This document shows positions 27,233-35,123 of a DNA stretch of 41,394 nt, one piece after another; position 1 is the first letter of the stretch; each line of letters starts with the position of its first letter. A program made the translations under genes and the position numbers. Under the pieces are notes generated by a model. It had not been told where the DNA came from, did no database searches, and was given only the letters and a program-made list of their open reading frames with translations. Source of the DNA: Collinsella sp. (GTDB taxonomy: Bacteria; Actinomycetota; Coriobacteriia; Coriobacteriales; Coriobacteriaceae); contig DXLP01000021.1 in assembly GCA_019414645.1 (NCBI GenBank), positions 1 through 41,394 of the forward strand. The letters run 5' to 3'.

Positions 27233-28201
27233 CTAGTACTTCTCGATGCCCATGTAACGACGCACGTCCGGGTGATGGTCGAACACCTTGCCGCGAGCGG
27301 AGCGCAGCTCACAGTTCATCGCGTAGAACAGGATTGGATCAAGGAACGCGCGAACGCTTGCCGGTACTTGGTCCATGCCGTACTCCATGGCGTCGAGCAC
27401 CATAAGAGTGTCGGTATGGGTCTCGAGGAATGCGAGGGCGCGCTCATCCATGGCTCGGCACTCACTGGAAGACATCTGCAGGAAGTAGAAGACTCCGGGC
27501 TCGGTCACCTCGAAGGGGCCGTGGAAGTACTCGCCGGAGTGGATATAGGCGCAGCTCTGCCACTGCATCTCCATAAGCGAGCAGATAGCGAAGCCATAGG
27601 TCTGGCTAAACACGGGACCGGATCCCAAGATATACAGGAACTTGTGGTCCTGGCACAGGGCAGCGAAACGGTCGCAAAGTTCGGCGTTGACCTTCTCGCG
27701 AGCCGCAGGCAGGATCCGGTCCATCTTGGCGATGCCTTCGTACATATCGGCAAGGTCAGCATAACCTTCCTGCTGATCCAAGAGCTCGGCAGCGAGAGCC
27801 AAAGAGATGCCGGCGGGTACCTCCGCCTGCGGAACTCCCTCGCCCCACGGATATACCCAGCACGTCCACTCACCGTTATCGATGCCGGAGCCGGCGTTGT
27901 CGGTCTGTGCGATAACGGTTGCGCCCGCCGCCTTGGCGATCGAGCACGCATCGATTACCTCGGGAGTGTTGCCGGAGTGGCTGCAAGCGATAACAAGGGA
28001 CTTTTCGCCCAGGCGCTTGGGACGCATGATATCGAACTCGCGGGCGGTATACGCCTCACTGGCAAACGTAGTCGCCTCGCGCTTAAGCAGCTCATGGGCG
28101 GGCAGCAGGTCGATGAGGGAGCCGCCGCAGGCAACCCAGAAGACGCTATCGAAACCGCCCTTTTCGGCGATTGCGTCGGCGATGAGATCATGTGCGTTCA
28201 T
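27233..28201 (-). CDS. frlB: SIS-domain deglycase, fructoselysine 6-phosphate deglycase-like
   Basis: The 322-residue protein has two sugar-isomerase (SIS) halves. It shares with E. coli FrlB the segments SGEYFHGPFEVTEPG (FrlB: SGEFRHGPLEIVEPG) and the ending HHPDVRRYMG (FrlB: HNPDERRYYG). FrlB cleaves fructoselysine 6-phosphate to glucose 6-phosphate and lysine; the related FraB acts on the aspartate adduct. WVACGGS and ACSHSGNT are phosphosugar-binding loops. The ATG at 28201 has AAGGAAG 8 nt upstream, so an upstream frame extension was dropped. The position between epimerase and kinase fits an Amadori pathway. Confidence 0.88.
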   Translation of the reverse strand: MNAHDLIADAIAEKGGFDSVFWVACGGSLIDLLPAHELLKREATTFASEAYTAREFDIMRPKRLGEKSLVIACSHSGNTPEVIDACSIAKAAGATVIAQTDNAGSGIDNGEWTCWVYPWGEGVPQAEVPAGISLALAAELLDQQEGYADLADMYEGIAKMDRILPAAREKVNAELCDRFAALCQDHKFLYILGSGPVFSQTYGFAICSLMEMQWQSCAYIHSGEYFHGPFEVTEPGVFYFLQMSSSECRAMDERALAFLETHTDTLMVLDAMEYGMDQVPASVRAFLDPILFYAMNCELRSARGKVFDHHPDVRRYMGIEKY

Positions 28202-28301
28202 TGTTATTCTTCCTTTCGATACGGCGGACGAATCCGCCAACGTTTACTGCAAGTCTTCTCGTCAAGCGTGTTGACTGCCCCACGCGAATGGGAGCTACGC
28301 G

Positions 28302-29159
28302 CTAGTCGACAAAATACCTCTCGAAGGCGTCCATGTTGCGCCGGTCCGCTGCTGCGGGATCATCGAAATACCTTCCATCGGTGATCTCCTGGCCAAGATA
28401 GCCCTCGAACCCATGCGCGTTGAGGACACGCACGAAATCGTCCATGCTGTGCTTTCCATCGCCCCAAACCAGATGGCCGTATGGGTCGCCATCAATGAAG
28501 TGCATGTTCCTTATGGCACCATCGCCAAACTCGGCAAACCACTCTTCAAGGCTCTCGCCGGCGACTCCCATAGCAGTAGTGTCCACCATTGGAGTAAGGT
28601 GCGGGTTGGCTACTTGGTCAAGCATGCGCCTGGCATCCGCGAGTGTAACCACCAAGTTGCTCTCTTCCGGCCTCAGGCTCTCCATGCAGAGGGTCACGCC
28701 GTGCTCGCCGGCATAGTCCGCAAGAATCGCCAAGTGCTCGGCAGAGCGCTTCCAAGCTTCCTCGCGGTCCTCGTCCCAATCGCCCCAACCGGAGTTGATG
28801 GACATATACGGGGCGCCGAGCACCTCGGCGAGCTCGATGCCGTGCTTGAAGTAAGCGAGGCTCCGCTGCGCGTGGAGGGGCTTTCTGGCAGCGTACTGCC
28901 ACGGATACACCACGTTCTCCGGGCACAGGGAGCTCCCAGAGAGTCCGCGGGACTCGATCTTGCGGCGAAGCTTGTCGGCCTCGAAATACCCCGTGTGGTC
29001 CAGCGTCACGTGCGGCTCGGCCGCCCAAAGCTCGATGGTTTTGAAGCCAAGGCGCTGCTGAACATCAAGGAAATAATCGAGCGACCACATGATGTAGTGA
29101 ATGTTCATGCCGGCGACCTGCTCGCGACGCAGACGGGGTGTGGAAGCGCTTAAATCCAT
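28302..29159 (-). CDS. frlC: Sugar-adduct epimerase, FrlC-like TIM barrel
   Basis: This 285-residue protein has the xylose-isomerase/AP-endonuclease-2 type TIM barrel. Candidate metal ligands appear in order: Glu160 (CMESL), Asp193 (MVDTT), His220 (NMHFID) and Glu258 (GQEIT). FrlC interconverts psicoselysine and fructoselysine so that both enter the pathway. The ATG at 29159 is preceded by GGAGGT; a GTG three codons upstream lies within that site. It begins 12 nt after the transporter stop. Assignment leans on neighbours as much as on sequence, since this fold serves many sugar epimerases. Confidence 0.75.
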   Translation of the reverse strand: MDLSASTPRLRREQVAGMNIHYIMWSLDYFLDVQQRLGFKTIELWAAEPHVTLDHTGYFEADKLRRKIESRGLSGSSLCPENVVYPWQYAARKPLHAQRSLAYFKHGIELAEVLGAPYMSINSGWGDWDEDREEAWKRSAEHLAILADYAGEHGVTLCMESLRPEESNLVVTLADARRMLDQVANPHLTPMVDTTAMGVAGESLEEWFAEFGDGAIRNMHFIDGDPYGHLVWGDGKHSMDDFVRVLNAHGFEGYLGQEITDGRYFDDPAAADRRNMDAFERYFVD

Positions 29160-29171
29160 GCTGGGCACCTC

Positions 29172-30635
29172 CTACATCGGCAGTAGGCCGGAGATCACAG
29201 TCGCGACCAATCCGAACAGAACCATGAAGATAAAGAACTTCCAGATGGTCTTCCACCATTGCCCGAAGGAGATCTTCGCCACGGCAAGACCCGCGACGGT
29301 CATGCCCGCAACGGGGCTGATGGTGTTGACGGTCTGGTTCGCGAACTGCAGAGCGGTGACGGCAGCCCCGGGATTGAGGCCCATAAGCTCGGTCAGCGGG
29401 CCCATGACGGGCATGGTGAGTGCAGCGAGGCCGGAGCTGGAAGGAACCAGCAGCGAAAGCAGGCCGAGGACGATGTACATGAAGGTGGTATAGATGAAGG
29501 ACGGAGCGCCCGCAAGGAGTCCGACGAGCCAGTTAAGAATAGAGTCGATGATCATTCCGCCCTCTGCGACGACCAGGATGCCGCGGGCGATGCCGATGAT
29601 GCAGGCTGCGTAGGCGAAGTCGGCGATTCCGCGGACGAACTCCTCCGCAATGGTCTTCTCGTCCAGGCCGCCGAGTATGCCGGCAAGAAGGCCCATGGCC
29701 AGGAACACCATGGAGATCTCGTCCATATACCAGCCCTGGGTAACGAGGCCCCACACGATAACGCCCATGCCGACCGCGAAATCAATGAGGACGAGCTTGT
29801 GGCGAAGCGTGAACTCCTCTTCGATAGAGGCATCGGTGACAGAGAACTCGATGCGCTTCTGCTTATCGTCCTCATAGGTGATGGAGGACTTGGGATCGAG
29901 CTTGACGCGGCGCGCGTAGCGCATGGCCCAGAAAATGCCCGCGGCGGTGAAGATGACCCACAGGATGGCGCGGAGCCAAAGCTGGGGATTTCCCTCGATG
30001 CCGATAACGCCCTGGGCGATCAGCACGTTGAAAGGATCAATAGTGGATGCGCAGTAACCAAGGTTGGGGCCGAGGAAGCAGATGATGAACGCGGTCATGG
30101 AGTCATACCCGATGCTCAGCATGATGGGGATGAAGATCGCGTAGAACGGCAGCGCCTCCTCGGACATGCCGAACGTGGTGCCGCAGATCGAGAGCAGGAT
30201 CATGGAGATGGGGATGATCAAGATGTCCTTGTTCTTCAGCTTCTTGATCACGCGGCTCATGCCGGCGTTTAGGGCGTTGGTCTTGGTGACGATGGCGAAC
30301 GATCCGCCGATCAGCAGGACGAACGCGACGACATCGGCCGCAGCCTGAATGCCCTTGGCGGGAGCCTGCAGGACGGCATCGATGCCCTGTCGCAGATCGA
30401 CGGTCTCCCCCGTCTCCGAATCGGTGTAGACCTTGTCGACCTCTTGGTACGTTCCGGCTACGGCGACTTCTCGCTCGCCCGCGGCCGTCTGAATGGTCTG
30501 GCGGTCGAACTGACCCGATGGGACGATCCATGTGAGCACCGCGAAGAACACGATCAGCATGAACGCGATGGTGTACACATGGGGAAGCTGGAGATGGAAT
30601 CTGCGCTTGGGCTTCTCCTGTTTGGCATCCGGCAT
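29172..30635 (-). CDS. DcuC/YfcC-family transporter, presumed Amadori-product importer
   Basis: This 487-residue polytopic membrane protein (about 12 hydrophobic segments, short charged N-terminus) has the family pattern IVPSGQFDRQ, SICGTTFGMSEE, PSSSGLAALTMPVMGPL and QTVNTISPVAG. YfcC/C4-dicarboxylate-carrier-like proteins (PF03606 type) are secondary transporters of acids, amino acids or peptides. Being the first gene after the operon promoter, ahead of epimerase, deglycase and kinase, it most likely imports the glycated amino acid. This differs from FrlA of E. coli, an APC-family permease. GGAGG precedes the ATG by 8 nt. Confidence 0.82.
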   Translation of the reverse strand: MPDAKQEKPKRRFHLQLPHVYTIAFMLIVFFAVLTWIVPSGQFDRQTIQTAAGEREVAVAGTYQEVDKVYTDSETGETVDLRQGIDAVLQAPAKGIQAAADVVAFVLLIGGSFAIVTKTNALNAGMSRVIKKLKNKDILIIPISMILLSICGTTFGMSEEALPFYAIFIPIMLSIGYDSMTAFIICFLGPNLGYCASTIDPFNVLIAQGVIGIEGNPQLWLRAILWVIFTAAGIFWAMRYARRVKLDPKSSITYEDDKQKRIEFSVTDASIEEEFTLRHKLVLIDFAVGMGVIVWGLVTQGWYMDEISMVFLAMGLLAGILGGLDEKTIAEEFVRGIADFAYAACIIGIARGILVVAEGGMIIDSILNWLVGLLAGAPSFIYTTFMYIVLGLLSLLVPSSSGLAALTMPVMGPLTELMGLNPGAAVTALQFANQTVNTISPVAGMTVAGLAVAKISFGQWWKTIWKFFIFMVLFGLVATVISGLLPM

Positions 30636-30690
30636 TCTTAACCTCCTGCCAGAGCAACGATGCTTGCCAAAAATCCTTCACGTATAGGCA

Positions 30691-30760
30691 AACATCTTAG
30701 GTTGTTCTATGTATAACCTGCATGAAGGCGTCGGTCAAGAAACATATTAGGTTGTTCTAT
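30691..30760 (-). promoter_or_regulatory. frl-type operon promoter with paired operators
   Basis: On the minus strand TTGACC (30733-30738) and TATACA (30710-30715) are 17 bp apart. The 20-bp plus-strand sequence AACATnTTAGGTTGTTCTAT occurs at 30691-30710 and 30741-30760. One copy covers the downstream edge of the -10 box, and the other ends just upstream of the -35. AGGTT (30699-30703) and AACCT (30715-30719) also form a dyad over the -10. This is a textbook repressor layout, most likely for the adjacent GntR protein. Confidence 0.8.
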
Positions 30761-30832
30761 AAGTGGTAACTTTTACGCGCTAAACGGACCTGCCGCGGCA
30801 ATACGAGAACAGCGCTGTGTGAGACAGAGCCG

Positions 30833-31567
30833 CTAGATATCGAAGCTGTAGCGCGAACCCACGTAGTACTGTCTGCCATAGCAGAAGCGCTCTCCGTTGG
30901 AATCGAGAAAGCCCGCGTTCATGAAGAACAGCGGCTCCCCTACTGGGACCTTGAGCTCGCGGGCGGCATCAATTCCCGCACGGGCGATCTCCAGCCTGCA
31001 GGGATCGGACGAGCAGGGATACCTACCCGTACGCTCCCCCACGGCCTCGAATATCGAACAATTGGAGAGACCGATATCTTTGAGAAATTCGAATCCATCG
31101 ACAGGATAGTAGTTGTTCTCGAACAGGACCGGCACGCCGTCTGCGGTACGCACGCGTGAGACCAAGATGAGGTCAGAGCCTTCATCCAAGCCAAAGAAAG
31201 AAGCGAGGTCGCGATCGGCGGCAACGGTCTTGCGGGCAACGACGCGAGCGCCCGCCTTCATGCCGTTTTCAGCGCATGCTTGGGTAAAACTCTGAACATC
31301 GTCCTTCTGATGCACCTTGCGAATTATCTTTGTCGCGGTCACAAACGTACCACGCCCCTGCCGCTTGGTGAGATACCCCTCGCCCACAAGCTCCTCTATT
31401 GCGCGGCGAACCGTGACCCTTCCCACGCCGTACATCTTAGAAAGCTCAAGTTCCGTTGGAATCTGCGAGTCAACGGGATATGTCCCCTGTTCGATATCGC
31501 TCTTAAGCAAATCGAGCACCTGTTGATACAGCGGGGCGGAAGAGCCCCCATCCAGATGCGCATCCAC
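30833..31567 (-). CDS. GntR-family regulator with UTRA domain (FrlR-like)
   Basis: The 244-residue regulator has an N-terminal winged helix (about 10-77, with GVGRVTVRRAIEELVGEGYL and QGRGTFV) and a C-terminal UTRA ligand domain (about 95-240), placing it in the HutC subfamily like FrlR and FraR. HutC members bind a pathway metabolite, often the phosphorylated sugar, and release their operators. It lies just before the promoter that carries two matching 20-bp repeats. It starts at GTG with AGGGAG upstream. The ligand is inferred to be a glycated amino acid 6-phosphate. Confidence 0.9.
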   Translation of the reverse strand: MDAHLDGGSSAPLYQQVLDLLKSDIEQGTYPVDSQIPTELELSKMYGVGRVTVRRAIEELVGEGYLTKRQGRGTFVTATKIIRKVHQKDDVQSFTQACAENGMKAGARVVARKTVAADRDLASFFGLDEGSDLILVSRVRTADGVPVLFENNYYPVDGFEFLKDIGLSNCSIFEAVGERTGRYPCSSDPCRLEIARAGIDAARELKVPVGEPLFFMNAGFLDSNGERFCYGRQYYVGSRYSFDI

Positions 31568-31634
31568 AAAAACTCTCCCTTTAAGGCGTTCGCGATCTCA
31601 ACGACTCCATTCTACCGCACACGGAAAAATGAGG

Positions 31635-31776
31635 TTAAACACATAGGGGCCCTGCATGTTTGAGCGTATCGGGAATCTGGTCGCTGATTTCGTCCGCATT
31701 TGCTTGCGAAAAACCAAAACGCTCCTCGCGCTTGGCGAACACGGTGAGGCCCGCCGCCTTGCACGCAGCGATCGAT
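31635..31776 (-). pseudogene. 3' remnant of a HAD-family phosphatase gene
   Basis: The minus-strand frame ending at TAA 31635-31637 reads SSIAACKAAGLTVFAKREER onward for about 45 residues. This is the typical C-terminal part of beta-phosphoglucomutase-like HAD hydrolases (D-S-x-A-x-x-x-A-A-x-A-G-x-x-V). Everything upstream is replaced by the edge of the duplicated regulator segment, so only the tail survives. Confidence 0.6.
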
Positions 31777-31821
31777 GATGCTCGTGTGATGTTGGCTTCC
31801 TTCCTTTGCTTGCGAGGCGCG

Positions 31822-34575
31822 TCACTCGTCCTGCTGAGCCGCGGGCCCATCGTTCGGCGTGGCCTGCCTGCGCGGGGCATGCCGGGAATTGATGTAGTCG
31901 TATGCGTAGGCGATCTCCGTGACGGGGACCTCCACGTGGTAATGGGCGGAAATGTCAGAGAAGCTCGTGCGGAATGCCTCGACGAAATCGTTGTGTTCAT
32001 TGGCGAAGCGCTGCTCGTCTGCGTAGTTCTCGATGGGGCTTCTGGTCACGAGGCGCTCCACGAGACAACACAGGTGCACGTAGAGCCCCATGCTCACACG
32101 AGCGCCAATCACGTCTCCGGTGAGCTGCTGGAGCCGCTCTGCGGCACTCTCGATTTCGCCGAAGAGCTTGTTGGGGTTAAGGATTGTGATGGACTCGACC
32201 ACGTTCCTGAGGGTCATGTTCTTGACGAGATTCTGGTGGAACGTGCGCAAGCTGTCAGCGTCGAGCAAGCGTGCGAAGGCGCGGTCTATCTGGGCCGTTC
32301 CTTCGCCGGCGATGAGTTCCTCGAGCGAAATGAACGGGACTCCGTCGGCGTGCGGATTGTCCGTGCCGATGACCGAGCGCACGTTGTACTGGGAGAAGGC
32401 GGCATCCTCAGATCCGTTATTGGCGAGCTGCCGCCAGTCAACGGCGACAAGCCGCGCGGGGGACTCGCCAGGCAGGCTCTGCGCCACGAGATCGCGGATC
32501 CGCGCAGCTGCGTCAAGTCCGCCTTCGGAGCAGAAGACAATCGCGTCCGGTCGGGCGTTGCGCGCCACGATGTGATAATTACAGGTGCAAGCTGCCGCAG
32601 CATCGTCGAGAACCTCTCGCACGGAGCGACCCGCGATAAGTCCGGCGCCAACCTCCACCGCAAGGCCGGTAGAGGCGTTGTTTATGATGCCGAGCGTCAT
32701 GCCGGAGGTGGATTCCAGACTCTTATAAATATCCTGGAGCGATCCCATGTCCACGAGGATGACGACCTCGTCTGCGTAGGAGAAGCGGTCGATGATTTGC
32801 TGAAGAGGAACAGCGACGTCCGTAACCTTCTGGTCGTAGGGCATGTCGATGGCCTCGAAGACCCTCGTGTCAAGAATCCGATTGGCGGCGTCGGCGATGC
32901 TCGTGGCGGTCGAGTAGCCATGACTGAGGACGATACCGACGCTCCGACGACGCTTAGACGGGTCGAGTGCGAGTGCCGCATGCGCAAGGACGAGCAGACA
33001 CGTGAGATCGTCGAGTGCGATGCCGAGCGTGGCCTTGAGTTCATCAGCGATGCAGGCGCAGACAGTAACGGCAAAGCGGTTGCGCTGGGCCACGACGCCG
33101 CGCATGCCGGAAAGCTCGCTTGCATGGGAGCTCTTCCAACGCGAGAGGCTTGCGGGCGGCCACAGCTGGAGGCAGATGCCCTGGGCGATTAGATGCGAGC
33201 TCTTTCGGGACAAATCGATCGAGTAGAGTTCGTTCACGGAAGTGACGACGCTGTCGGCGATCTGCTCGTATGCGTCGGACTTCGAGCGGCCCGGGTTTTG
33301 CCCGAACGCCAGGTAGTCCTCGAGGTCGCGGGCTCGCTCCACCAGCTGAGCGCTGCACGCGCCCCCATCAAGCGTGCCTTCGCGATAGCTCTCGTATGGC
33401 TCCAGCATGGCGTCGAGTACATGCCGTGCGCGGTCGTCCGCCTGGCTTTGGATGCTCCGGGTGGTGTCGATGAGCTGCATGTCGTTCTCGCTGCGCTCGA
33501 GTGCGGAGCCGGCAAGGATTGCGGAGGGAAGCTGGTAGGTGCGAATCTCCAGGCTGTCACCCTTCGTGTCTAGATAGGCCTCGGCGCAACAGTTGGTGAT
33601 GCAGTCGCGCAGGCCGCGTACGTTCTCCTCGAAGTTGGTGCCGGCGAGGGCTCGGAAGGCTCCGCGACTTATGAGGATGTCGCGTCCTATGCGTCGGCCC
33701 TCCTCCTTGAGGAAGTGGAGAGTCAGTTCCTCACGCTCCTCCTGGGTGCGCTCGCGCAGAGACGGCACCTGGGCGGACATGGGGATGCGACGCGTGAGGC
33801 TGCGGCACTCGGTACTGTCTGCCTCGTTTGAGGTGGCAAAGATAAGGCGCACAGCAGGGGCTGGCACAATGGCGCCCGCCTGTGCGGAGGCCCACTCCAA
33901 GAGCGCGTCCTGGGCAGCGGGTGAGAGGGCGTCGACGTCCTTGAGATAAACGATGCCGCCGCTCGCCCGATCTGCAGGCCCGCCATCTGCGCACAGGTCG
34001 TGAGTGAGCGCGCGGGCATCGTCTGCGTAATGCGAGCAGTCGATGCTCACAAGCTTGGCTTCCTGCTGCAGGACGCCGACGTTCTTGCCGTATTCGAGGG
34101 CAAGTTCGGCGAGTAGACCCTTGCCGGTTCCCGAGGCGCCACAGAGCAGGATGGGCAGGCCAGCTGGCGGGTACTTGAGCGCGGCGCAGAGCTGGCTGAT
34201 GCAGGGCGCAAGGCTCAGCTCGTGACCGATTGCGCGGTCGAAGTCGAGTCGCTCGCCGTTTCCGAGCGTGGCGAAGAGCTGCTCGACCGAAGGGTAGGTG
34301 CTACGCTCAATGCGAGACTGGAAGAAGCGTTCGAGGGAGCGGCGGTGGAAGTAGCACACCGGTCGTGCCCCTGCTTTCACCACGAGGCCAGCGCGCACGA
34401 GCTCGTTGAGATACTGACTTGCCAGGCTGCGCGAGATGGCGAGCGAGTCGGTTATAGATGCCGTGGTGAAGTGGTCGAGACGGTTCTGGATGCGCCCGCC
34501 CCGCGTGCTGCCAAGCTCGCGCGTGATGCGATCGAGGTAGGCAAGCAGGTCTTTCTGTGTCTCGGGGATGTTCAT
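31822..34575 (-). CDS. levR: LevR-type PTS-regulated transcriptional activator lacking a visible GAFTGA loop
   Basis: The 917-residue regulator has an N-terminal helix-turn-helix (about 38-66). An NtrC-like AAA+ domain follows, with Walker A GASGTGKG (146-153) and Walker B GIVYLKDVD (207-215). Then come a PRD-like region, a mannose-type EIIA-like domain around SHGYSTA (near 548) and a second PRD-like region (about 800-900). In B. subtilis LevR this layout activates the lev operon with sigma-54. Here the stretch between Walker A and B is short and has no GAFTGA loop, the part that contacts sigma-54. The ATG at 34575 has AAGGAGG 9 nt upstream; a longer frame to 34854 is not coding. A deleted duplicate lies at 39222-39412. 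Confidence 0.85.
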   Translation of the reverse strand: MNIPETQKDLLAYLDRITRELGSTRGGRIQNRLDHFTTASITDSLAISRSLASQYLNELVRAGLVVKAGARPVCYFHRRSLERFFQSRIERSTYPSVEQLFATLGNGERLDFDRAIGHELSLAPCISQLCAALKYPPAGLPILLCGASGTGKGLLAELALEYGKNVGVLQQEAKLVSIDCSHYADDARALTHDLCADGGPADRASGGIVYLKDVDALSPAAQDALLEWASAQAGAIVPAPAVRLIFATSNEADSTECRSLTRRIPMSAQVPSLRERTQEEREELTLHFLKEEGRRIGRDILISRGAFRALAGTNFEENVRGLRDCITNCCAEAYLDTKGDSLEIRTYQLPSAILAGSALERSENDMQLIDTTRSIQSQADDRARHVLDAMLEPYESYREGTLDGGACSAQLVERARDLEDYLAFGQNPGRSKSDAYEQIADSVVTSVNELYSIDLSRKSSHLIAQGICLQLWPPASLSRWKSSHASELSGMRGVVAQRNRFAVTVCACIADELKATLGIALDDLTCLLVLAHAALALDPSKRRRSVGIVLSHGYSTATSIADAANRILDTRVFEAIDMPYDQKVTDVAVPLQQIIDRFSYADEVVILVDMGSLQDIYKSLESTSGMTLGIINNASTGLAVEVGAGLIAGRSVREVLDDAAAACTCNYHIVARNARPDAIVFCSEGGLDAAARIRDLVAQSLPGESPARLVAVDWRQLANNGSEDAAFSQYNVRSVIGTDNPHADGVPFISLEELIAGEGTAQIDRAFARLLDADSLRTFHQNLVKNMTLRNVVESITILNPNKLFGEIESAAERLQQLTGDVIGARVSMGLYVHLCCLVERLVTRSPIENYADEQRFANEHNDFVEAFRTSFSDISAHYHVEVPVTEIAYAYDYINSRHAPRRQATPNDGPAAQQDE

Positions 34576-34689
34576 GCGGCTGGTCCTCCTTTCGTCCCAC
34601 ACCTTACGGGCGGGGTGGTGCTCGGGACGGGTTGGCGCCCGCGTTTTGTCACGGGCACGTGAACTTCGGCACTCCATGATACATCTGTA

Positions 34690-34977
34690 GTGGCATATGG
34701 CGACTTCTCGACACCTGCGCTCGACACAGCGAGCGGCAACAGCGCTGTCCGCCGAGCGCCTCACGGGCGTATCCCAACCGTAGGAGTGCGCTTTGCCACC
34801 TTTGACTGCCTCCCTGTCGGCAAGCGGCTCGCCGTTCGCTCCGTCTCTGACCACATCGCTCGAATCGACTCTGCCGCCGGCGCTGTGGTGGCCGTCGTGC
34901 CCGCAAAGGTCATCAAGCAGGCCGACGAGGTCACCGCGGGCAAGGTCTCCCTCGTCGACGCACTCAGGAATCTGTAG
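34690..34977 (+). pseudogene. Possible 3' remnant of an unknown plus-strand gene
   Basis: The first third of this frame is simply duplicated flank sequence (shared with 39526 onward). From about 34789 it becomes unique and protein-like (for example VVPAKVIKQADEVTAGKVSL) until a TAG at 34975-34977. A GC-rich hairpin follows. It lacks a ribosome-binding site and looks like the tail of a gene truncated at the duplication boundary. Family not recognised. Confidence 0.35.
34718..34735. promoter_or_regulatory. Dyad upstream of levR (copy A)
   Basis: CGCTCG-ACACAG-CGAGCG lies 143 bp upstream of the levR start. The same 18 bases are kept unchanged at 39554-39571 in copy B, while surrounding bases have diverged. 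It is a candidate regulator binding site. Confidence 0.4.
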
Positions 34978-35123
34978 GCGAGGCCCCTAAGGCCGCCTCG
35001 CTGTCGGCAGCCCGGGGCCATGTGCCATCAGGGCACAGGACGAGTCCGGTCGCCGGAATGCGGCCGGACCCGTTGTTCGCGTGTTTTGCTGGGGGAGTCG
35101 CTGTGGCGACGAGGTTCACTGGC
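34978..35123. other. Hairpin-rich gap between GH32 gene and regulator
   Basis: Several stems lie here: GCGAGGC/GCCTCGC just after 34977, GTCCGG (35044-35049) with CCGGAC (35064-35069), and GTCGC (35097-35101) with GCGAC (35106-35110) right after the GH32 stop. None has a convincing T tract. They probably end transcription from both sides. Confidence 0.45.

Larger units (their letters stand above)
31774..34788. repeat. Duplicated regulator segment, copy A (intact)
   Basis: This 3015-bp segment matches 39147-39624 at both ends. Positions 31857-31977 and 39257-39377 are identical over 121 nt by eye, and matching resumes at the promoter-proximal side to about 34788/39624. Copy A starts with what were the first codons of a IIB gene (ATG changed to ACG), so it appears derived from the copy B location. 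Confidence 0.85.

Noticed and set aside
31660..33192. 510-residue plus-strand frame opposite levR
   Set aside because: Lies over the regulator coding strand and the HAD remnant; no recognisable domain and no ribosome-binding site.
34576..34854. Upstream extension of the levR frame by 93 codons
   Set aside because: The ATG at 34575 has AAGGAGG in place and the same start context is kept in the relic copy; the extension has no family-like sequence.
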